Shown one piece after another: positions 56,680-64,000 of a stretch of 64,000 bases of DNA; within the stretch, counting starts at the first letter, position 1; every line of letters begins with the position of its first letter. The position numbers and the translations under genes were made by a program. The notes under the pieces are model-generated. The model had not been told where the DNA came from and searched no databases. It saw only the letters and a list, made by a program, of their open reading frames with translations. The stretch comes from Lathyrus oleraceus (taxonomy: Eukaryota > Streptophyta > Magnoliopsida > Fabales > Fabaceae), in the NCBI RefSeq assembly GCF_024323335.1, contig NC_066585.1, positions 536,170,082-536,234,081 of the forward strand, in the 5' to 3' direction.

Positions 56680-57957
56680 ACGTTGATCTTCCAAACTCCA
56701 TTTGCGGACATGCACTATTGACAACAGCTTACACACTTAACCGTATTCCATCCAAAAGGTTAATAAGACACCATATGAGATATGGAGTGGTAAGAAACCA
56801 CATATGTCTTACATGAAGATTTGGGGTTGCGAGGTTTATGTGAAACGACAAATTTCAACTAAGCTTGAGCCCAAATCTGACAAATGCTTATTTGTGGGGT
56901 ATCCTAAAGAAACAAGAGGATATTATTTCTACAATCCTTCTGAGGGCAAAGTGTTTGTCGCTCGAACTTGAGTTTTCCTAGAAAGGGATTTTATTTCCAA
57001 AGGAATCAGTGGGAGGAAAGTAGAACTTGAAGAAATTCAAGAATCACAAAGTATCGATACACCTATGGAGGAATTAGAGCAGGAAACACAAGTAGTTGTG
57101 TAAGAGCAACCTGCTCAAGTAGAACAAGACCAACGTAGGTCAGGCAGGATACGTCACCTGACTAAGACATATGGATATCTGATCTAGGTGATGTATTACT
57201 CATGGATCAAGATGAGCCTGTGACCTACTCATGGAATCTTCGTTTTGATGAAATAGTAAAACAATATGGATTCATCAAGAACGAAGATGAGCCTTGTGTC
57301 TACAAGAAGGTTAGTGGGAGCATGATCGTATTCCTGGTATTATATGTAGATGACATATTACTTATTGGAAACGATATCCCTACCCTGCAACAAGCAAAGT
57401 CTTGGTTGGGGAAATGCTTTTCTATGAGGGACCTAGGTGAAGCAGCCTATATATTAGGAATTAGAATCTATATAGATAGATCATAAAATGCTCGGCCTGA
57501 GTCAGAGTACATAGACAAGGTGCTGAGACACTTTAATATGAATGATTCCAATGGTTATGTGTTTTGCTTAAATGATGGCGCTGTGAGCTTGAAAAGTTCA
57601 AAGCAAGATACAGTTGCTGATTCTACAACCGAGGCCGAGTATATTGCTGCCTCAAGTGCAGCAAAAGAAGTTGTTTGGATCAAAAGTTCATTAGTGAACT
57701 TGGCATAGTCCCTAGCATTGTGGATCCCATTGGTATCTATTATGATAACAATGGTGCTATCGCACAAGCTAAGGAGCCTAGATCTCACCGACGATCCAAA
57801 CACATACTTAGACGTTGTGTGAGAATATGCAGAGTACCTACACTTGACAATATAGTTGACCCACTGACAAAGCCTCTTGCGCAGCAGAAGCATGATGGCC
57901 ATACTAGATCAATGGGCATACGGGGTATGCCTGATTGGCTCTAGTGCTAGTGGGAGA
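56680..57957 (+). pseudogene. Copia Pol remnants (integrase end, RT end, RNase H)
   Basis: Pieces in order: the C-terminal part of integrase (ALLTTAYTLNRIPSK, then after a frameshift WSGKKPHMSYMKIWGCEVYV and KSDKCLFVGYPKETRGYYFY). A Trp-to-stop change lies near 56970, with another stop near 57102. The second half of reverse transcriptase follows (57202-57486), with FGFIKNEDEPCVYKK-like text and YVDDILL (D50 and D51 of the frame). The first half is missing: the text jumps from the region before RT directly to SWNLRFDE. RNase H (57520-57944) has ADSTTEAEYIAAS and, after a shift, PIGIYYDNNGAIAQAKEP and VDPLTKPL. At least two deletions and two shifts are present. Confidence 0.85.
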
Positions 57958-57958
57958 T
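57948..57958 (+). other. Polypurine tract of the copia element
   Basis: AGTGGGAGAT directly before the 3' LTR start at 57959. Confidence 0.85.
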
Positions 57959-59363
57959 TGTTGGTGTAAGCCCTAGAGGCCAATACATTTTGGTACTTGT
58001 ATCGAATAATAAAAGGCATTCTCTTTATTATGGTTGATTAATAAAGTCCCTGGAATAGATAGTCCGTTTAATGTATTAAGTGTGACTTAATCATGAGAAC
58101 ACATTAAACATAAGGACACTATTCCTAAAGTATCCGTAGTCGAGCTTTATTGTGAAGTGGGATAACATTAAAGCATTAAGACTATTATGTTTGTAGACTG
58201 ATGATCACATCTCATGGATCATGGATAAAGAGTTATCAAGTCTTAAACATAGGTATGAATATTAGGAGTAATATTTATACCGGATTGACCCGCTATGAGA
58301 ATACTATATAGAAAGTTATGCAAGGTGTCATAAGTTATTCTCATGGTGATAATAGTGTATTCCACTCTTCGACCTGAAACCACTATGGATCCTAGATGTA
58401 GAGTCGAGTGCTTTATTGCTGATCCAACGTTGTCCGTAACTGGATAACCATAAAGACAGTTGATGGGTACTCCACGAAGCATGCTGAGGGACATGAGTGA
58501 CCTAGATGGAATTTGCCCATCCTGCATAACAGGATAAATGTCTACGGGCCCAATATTGAACTAGACAAGGATGACACGGTCTATACCTTGTGTTCAATAT
58601 AGACATAAGGGCAAAAGGGTAATTATACACATAAGTATTATCACAGAAGGTTTTGTCAGATCACATGACATTTTCGTGTCTTGGGTAGCAGTGATGTGTT
58701 GCTAGATACCTCTCACTGTTTATTATGTTAAATACGTGATTTAATATAATTGCCAACGTCACGAAAACCTACAGGGTCACACACAAAGGACGGATTGATG
58801 AGAGATAGAGTAACTAAGGAATACCGTAAGGTACGGTGCCCTTAAGTGAGTTATAGAACATCGTAAGGTACGGTGTACTTGAGTAGAATACGAAATATGG
58901 TAAGATACCATGGGCTTAAGTGATTTTGGGCATATTATAAGATATGGGCCAAAATACACTTAAGTGGGCTTTTAGCTTGAAGTCCACACAAGTGGTTCTA
59001 TAAATAGAACCCTTGTGCAGAAGCAATTTTTGCGGTTGCATTCTTTTCGTTTTCTCTCTCTCTCTTACTCAAAGCCTTCATTCGTACCAGCTAGCACTGA
59101 GATTGAAGGAACCCGTTCGTGTGGACTGAGTAGAGACGTTGTCATCGTTCAACGTTCGTGATCGTTTAGTGGATCTGCATCAAAGGGCTTGATCGTCACA
59201 AAAGATCTGCATCAAAGGGTTTTGATCGCTACAAGAGATCTGCACCAAAGGTTTCAACCGTCACAAGAGGTAAATATTCTATCACTGATCATGACCATTC
59301 GTAAGGATCTCTAAAGGAGAAATTTTTAATTTCCGCTGCGCTTTGGGTCGCAATTCTCCTTCA
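57959..59363 (+). repeat. 3' LTR of the copia element
   Basis: 1405 bp, the same as the 5' LTR except for two sites, ending CTCCTTCA at the TACAG duplication. TATA box at 58999-59007. Confidence 0.95.
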
Positions 59364-59368
59364 TACAG

Positions 59369-60215
59369 GACATCGAACAATGATGTTTACAGGACATCGA
59401 ACGATGATGTTTACTTGACACCAAAGAAAGCTCGACCAGACATTAACTGATGACTGGGAGGGAACTCGACGTTTACTGGACATCGAACAATGATGTTTAC
59501 TTGACACCAAAGAAAACTCGACCAGACATTAACTGATGACTGGGAGAAACTTGACGTTTACTGGACATCGAACAATGATGTTTACTTGACACCAAAGAAA
59601 ACTCGACCAGACATTAACTGATGACTGAGAGGAAACTCGACGTTTACTGGACATCGAACGATGATGTTTACTGGACATCGAACAATGATGTTTACTGGAC
59701 ATCGAACAATGATGTTTACAGGACATCGAACAATGATGTTTACAGGACATCGAACGATGATGTTTACTTGACACCAAAGAAAGCTCGACCAGACATTAAC
59801 TGATGACTGGGAGGGAACTCGACGTTTACTGGACATCGAACAATGATGTTTACTTGACACCAAAGAAAACTCGACCAGACATTAACTGATGACTGGGAGA
59901 AACTCGACGTTTACTGGACATCGAACAATGATGTTTACTTGACACCAAAGAAAACTCGACCAGACATTAACTGATGACTGGGAGGAAACTCGATGTTTAC
60001 TGGACATCGAACAATGATGTTTACTTGACACCAAAGAAAACTCGACCAGACATTAACTGATGACTGGGAGAAACTCGACGTTTACTGGACATCGAACACT
60101 GATGTTTACAGGACATCGAACAAGGATATTTACAGGACATCGAACAAGGATGTTTACAGGACATCGAACAATGATGTTTACTGGACACCAAAGAAGACTC
60201 GACCAGACATAGATC
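59369..60215. repeat. Tandem array, right part
   Basis: Continuation of the array at 51480. About seven long units with CTCGACCAGACATTAACTGA, GGAGGAAACTCGACGTTTAC and CTTGACACCAAAGAAAACTC are present. Two stretches (59640-59765 and 60085-60185) consist only of the 24-bp subunit GGACATCGAACAATGATGTT. Nested periodicity is clear. Confidence 0.92.
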
Positions 60216-61956
60216 GACACGACACTTACTGGTATCGCAAGGATGACATCCACATATGTCAAACCCAGGCAGACGCTTGCCGGGGACTAACTGGGAAATA
60301 CCGTTGCTCCAAAATCACGAGGCTGAACTCCTCAGAGTGACACCTTCACCATCCAGCGAAACCCAATCTCAAGCGGTAACCACGGCTCGAGTCGCGCTGA
60401 TCGCGATCTTCATTTCCATCTCTGTCCGACGGAAAAGTTTCCTCCAGTATCGCACTACTGGGGAACACTGCTGACCTGACGTCATGATGCTAAACTCCTC
60501 AGAGTAACATCTTCACTGACCGGCAAAACCCATTTTCAGATGGTAACCACGGCTTGGGGTTAACTTATGCTTGCAATGCTGATGTTGTTCTTCCAACCAG
60601 CGAAACCACCTCTCAAACGGTAACCACGCCTTGAGTAACACCTTCACCCACTGGCGAAACATAAATCTCAAACGCCGACCTCGACTTGAGACTAGCTGAT
60701 GCTTGCAATGATGATGCATGATGATTTTTAGCGCAATGCTCCATAATTATGGAAATGCTACGCAGTTTATTATGCAATATGCTATGATCCCCTAAATGAT
60801 GCATGCATAAAAAAAGCATCCCCCTCAAGGGACTCTTTTGGGGAGCTCGAGACACTCTGCTGAGGAACTCGCCATTGCTCCATCTCCACCCTGCCGGGAA
60901 AATAGCACTGCTGCTGGGAAGTAGGCAATCCTTGCTGAATAATCCCCTCTGCACCCGATCCGTTTGGGGACTTCACCGGGGAAAGAACCACCACGCACTC
61001 TGTGGGGAAACAACGGTTTTTGACTTGCTGGGGATATAAATCCCGACTCCGCTTGAGAAACCACCAACCACAGATACCTCCGCTGGGAAATAACAACCTT
61101 CAGGCCTGGCGACTGGGGAAACATCGATCTGAAACCTGCTGGGGATAACCATCATGACCCTGCTAGGGAAGCCACAGACCTTGAATCTGCTGGGGAATTA
61201 GTCCTCACGACTCTGCTTGGAGAGATGAGGAAAATCTGGTACTGCTGGGGAATTAGTCATTCTGACTCTGCTTGGAGAGATGAGGAAAATCTGGTACTGA
61301 ACACCAGACGACTCGTCGAACCTTGGTATTCATCATCCAAATCCATTGTCAGCTTTCCAATTTTGAGAACTCCCAGACTCGTCTGGACCTTTTCTGCTCC
61401 ATCATCTTGTATTCCCAACGGCTCCGTACTCGACGGAGAGCGAACTCCTGGGACTTATACAGACTTTTCAATCTTCCGACTTTGAAGAGTCTTCTTGATT
61501 AATTCCAAGGATCGTCGTACGTCCCTCGCCGTCTTTTCACCGTTCTTCTATTCATTCGTCCCTGACTGGACTCCATGGGGATTGTTTTGTCAAAATCTTC
61601 CACATCACAACCTGCAAGTGAGTGAAAAATATCTAACAGCACCTGCAAAAGAGATCGTTAGATAAAACCGTGCCCCAGGCGTGTCAAGATTTCAACACTT
61701 GGGTCACTCAACATTCCGAATAAGATTTCAAGCCTCAATCTTATAAGCATGCATTGGAAGGGACCTGTATGTCTTAAAATGCAAGATTCTTTATCACAAT
61801 AATCTGGATGTTTTTGCAATCAAAGCGGTAATGAAAAACAAAAACAAAATTATTTGACTGAATATGCATTTTATTGATCGAAAAAGTGTGGCTCAAATTG
61901 AGCAATACAAAGGAAGCAATTCCTGAAAAGAGGTAATTGCGCACAAAAGGAAAAAT
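60216..61956 (-). other. 3' UTR of the Ogre-like element, coding-proximal part
   Basis: Non-coding. Repeated words CTGCTGGGGAA, GACTCTGCTTGGAGAGATGA and TCTCAAACGGTAACCACG occur. GGAAAATCTGGTACTG with its context is duplicated at 61229 and 61282. The overlapping short frames are produced by these repeats. Confidence 0.55.
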
Positions 61957-62015
61957 CTATCCTAATGGCAATGTGAAACCCGTGATCTCATCGAGTTCCA
62001 ACTCGGTTACACCCC
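61957..62015 (-). pseudogene. Probable C-terminal stub of the Ogre-like polyprotein
   Basis: An open minus-strand stretch of 19 codons, VTELELDEITGFTLPLG then stop, immediately beside the inserted LTR at 62016. Its place (upstream of the long UTR) fits the end of a polyprotein, but it is too short to assign to a domain. Confidence 0.3.
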
Positions 62016-62157
62016 TGTCATACCCCAAAATTTGCCCATTAATATGTCAAGACATTTTTCAGGGGCATTCCGACTCATTTTATGGCACTGATCTTAAAAG
62101 GACAAAGGCCCAGCTCACGAATGGCCCAATCCAGAAAATGGCCCAAACTGGCCTGTT

Positions 62158-62270
62158 CGCTACACGCTCGCCTAGCGAACGTTACGTTCGCTACACGCTC
62201 GCCTAGCGAACGTTCGCTACACGCTCGCCTAGCGAAGCAAACGTTCGCTACCAGCTCGCCTAGCGAAGCT
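62158..62270. repeat. TTCGCTACACGCTCGCCTAGCGAA repeats in the LTR
   Basis: Four units of about 27-33 bp built from TTCGCTACACGCTCGCCTAG and CGAACG. TCGCTA...TAGCGA makes each unit partly palindromic. Related words recur at 62712-62785 (CGCTCGCTAGCACATCGCTA, TTCGCTAGGCGAAG). Confidence 0.88.
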
Positions 62271-63029
62271 GACAGACAACAAAAAATTTCGGGCTTCGTT
62301 CTGAGCCCATTAGGTCATGAAAAAGGGTATTATAAATACCAGTACTTCAGTAATGAAAGAAAAAGGAAAAAAGGAGGGAGGAGAACCCTAGCAAGCAAAC
62401 CCTAGCGCTCACAGAAGGAAACCCTGAAGGAAAAGCCGGCGGCACCAAGTTCTACCGCCGCCCAATTCAATCCGATTTTCCGATTCGAAGTCACAACTCA
62501 GCTGTTAACAGGTTTGCATTGCTATCATTGTTTTTATATTCTTAATTTGCATATGACTTTATGATTAGATTTATGAAATACCTTAAGCTTGGCATGTGAA
62601 CTTTAGTATATACCATGCATACCTTAAATGATTAATTGTATAATTGCAGTAATGAGATCCATAAGGCATAAAATTGGTTGAGATTGTACTGATATCATAT
62701 TCAAAAACCAGCAGCGCTCGCTAGCACATCGCTAAGCGAGCCAGTAGCGAATACTCGCTAGGCCTTCGCTAGGCGAAGCAGGGCGAATGGGACAGCGGCT
62801 GTCTCAATTTTTTTGGCTGTTCTATCTTATGTTATTATGATTCTGCATCATTTGGTTTGAGTTCATGATTGTTGTGTTTATTTTATGGTGCAACTTTCAA
62901 TTATATTTTATCTCGATGCGCTAATCCGTTTGTTGAATTTTGCAAAGGTGCATATGTCCCAGAAAAAAAAAGACCGCCGTTAGGTCTTCCACTTTATTTG
63001 TGGGATACCCTTGTGGAGGCTCACCCTAA

Positions 63030-63145
63030 ATTGCTTAATTAATTTTAATGTGTTAATTTTAATAATTAATTTTAATGTGTTAATTTTAATAATTAATTTT
63101 AATGTATTAATTTTAATGTATTATTTTTAATGTATTGATTTTAAT
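63030..63145. repeat. AT-rich tandem repeat in the LTR
   Basis: TTAATTTTAATGTGTTAATT and TTAATTTTAATGTATT recur six to seven times at spacings of about 16-32 bp. Confidence 0.85.
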
Positions 63146-64000
63146 GTGGAGATTCATCATAACCACCTAATTAACTTTAAAATGTGGCCTTTAAATATGT
63201 GATCTTGGACCTCTCTTTTGCCTTATGATATTACGGTATTACGGTCATGTCCCGCGAATGTGGGGATACACTTAGCAATGGCCCTTCGATTAAATCATCA
63301 TAAAATAAATCATAGTCCCTCGGATGTTGCCTTCGAATATATGATTTCGTCCCTCGATGACCCTTCGGTGTAGCCTACGGTTAAATGATGATCGTCCCTT
63401 CGAATGCTAAGGTATCCTTACAACTGTTGCCTTCAATGACCTATCGATGACCCTACGACGACCCTTAAACATCCAAAGGGTAAAATTACTTACTTCTCAA
63501 TAGTAAGGACAGTTTTACCCTCATAAGGATAGGAAACGTTCATAACGACCTTAGGAAGGTATAACTCTCAATTGCTGGATCATAACTTAAAACATTTCCC
63601 ACCCCTCACACTTTGCAAATCCTAGAAAATCACCACTTGGTATACATTCATACTAGAATCATTACCAAGTTACATTTTTCTAAACCGTTTTCAAAATCAA
63701 ACGAGATAAATACTTTGTATACATTCATACGAGAATCATTACAAAGTTAAACTCTCTTTTCGATACATTTTTTAAACAATTCACGAACACTTTTCAGACC
63801 AAAATATAAGTGATCCAGCAATTAAGAGCCCATGGATAACCATGGATACAAAGGGTGCTAACACCTTCCCTTTGTATAATGTACCTCCCGAACCCAAAAT
63901 CTATTGAGGTCTTTCCTGTTCTTTTCCACCTTTCCTTGTTGGATAAAAGAAAAGTCGGTGGCGACTCTTGCTATCCGCGACATTGCGATAAAAAGCCAAA

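Larger units (their letters stand above)
51757..59363 (+). mobile_element. Young Ty1/copia retrotransposon, internally deleted
   Basis: The 7607-bp element has two 1405-bp LTRs (TGTTGGTGTAAGCC...). The 5-bp duplication TACAG lies at 51752-51756 and 59364-59368. Reading the LTRs together shows two mismatches (53149/59351 and 53160/59362), so insertion is recent. The gag frame is open but pol is deleted and shifted, so the copy cannot have supplied its own pol. It landed inside the tandem array of the Ogre-like 3' UTR. Confidence 0.95.
62016..64000 (+). repeat. Ogre/Tat-type LTR (plus strand), truncated by the window end
   Basis: It starts TGTCATACCCCAAAATTTGC, the usual start of this LTR group. 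TATA box TATAAATA is at 62331. Near the window end it carries GGGTGCTAACACCTTCCC (63854) and GTCGGTGGCGACTCTTGC (63955), the landmarks that come shortly before the end of such LTRs, so only a few tens of bases should be missing. No polypurine tract precedes it, so it is a 5' or solo LTR. Its orientation is opposite to the element it interrupts. Confidence 0.75.

Noticed and set aside
59529..60262. Minus-strand frames with a repeated VNIIVRCP pattern
   Set aside because: Translation of the 24-bp subunit, whose length is a multiple of three; not a repeat protein gene.

Overview
This is plant nuclear DNA: AT-rich, with spliced genes and densely nested transposons. The mix of giant Ogre/Tat-type LTRs, Tekay-like chromovirus, copia, TRIM, CACTA, hAT MITE and Mutator-like elements, plus a DUF538 gene, fits a large-genome legume of the tribe Fabeae (pea, vetch or lentil relatives). 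The species is inference. I see no rRNA, tRNA or CRISPR array.

Layout. 1-950 is featureless AT-rich DNA. A TRIM lies at 951-1565. A CACTA transposon (1813-6848, GTA duplication on both sides) carries four in-phase exons of a captured host gene. 6852-13690 holds a duplicated AT-rich segment, a second TRIM (8669-9125), two related MITEs and a decayed minus-strand Ogre/Tat-type LTR. At 13851-26570 lies an old Mutator-like element (MULE) with a wrecked plant-mobile-domain (PMD) gene and a wrecked transposase gene. A very young Ty3/gypsy element (14694-22876) is inserted in the PMD tail. 27241-31450 is a decayed Tat-lineage gypsy element with two RNase H domains, followed by a decayed FAR1-type MULE transposase (31445-32370).

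33539-35996 is the one convincing ordinary host gene: a three-exon DUF538 gene with a hAT MITE in its second intron. 38043-44464 is a complete, sharply bounded MULE with a 9-bp target duplication and TIRs of about 490 bp. It has a truncated transposase gene and, head to head with it, an apparently intact four-exon PMD gene of 644 codons. Six exact-period copies of an 88-bp tandem repeat follow (44621-45148).

The right third is one minus-strand Ogre-like element (3' LTR 45539-50426, then a long repeat-rich 3' UTR). It was split by a young copia element (51757-59363, TACAG duplication) landing inside its tandem array, and is cut at its coding end by another Ogre/Tat-type LTR in plus orientation (62016 to the window end).

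How the parts relate: the most interesting system is the two-gene MULE. Two copies of very different age in this window both pair a transposase with a PMD gene, divergently transcribed from a shared central promoter region, and both have perfect GC-rich hairpin motifs near their ends. In the younger copy the transposase is broken while the PMD frame is open. The two youngest retrotransposons both have nearly identical LTRs but broken pol genes, which implies mobilisation in trans.
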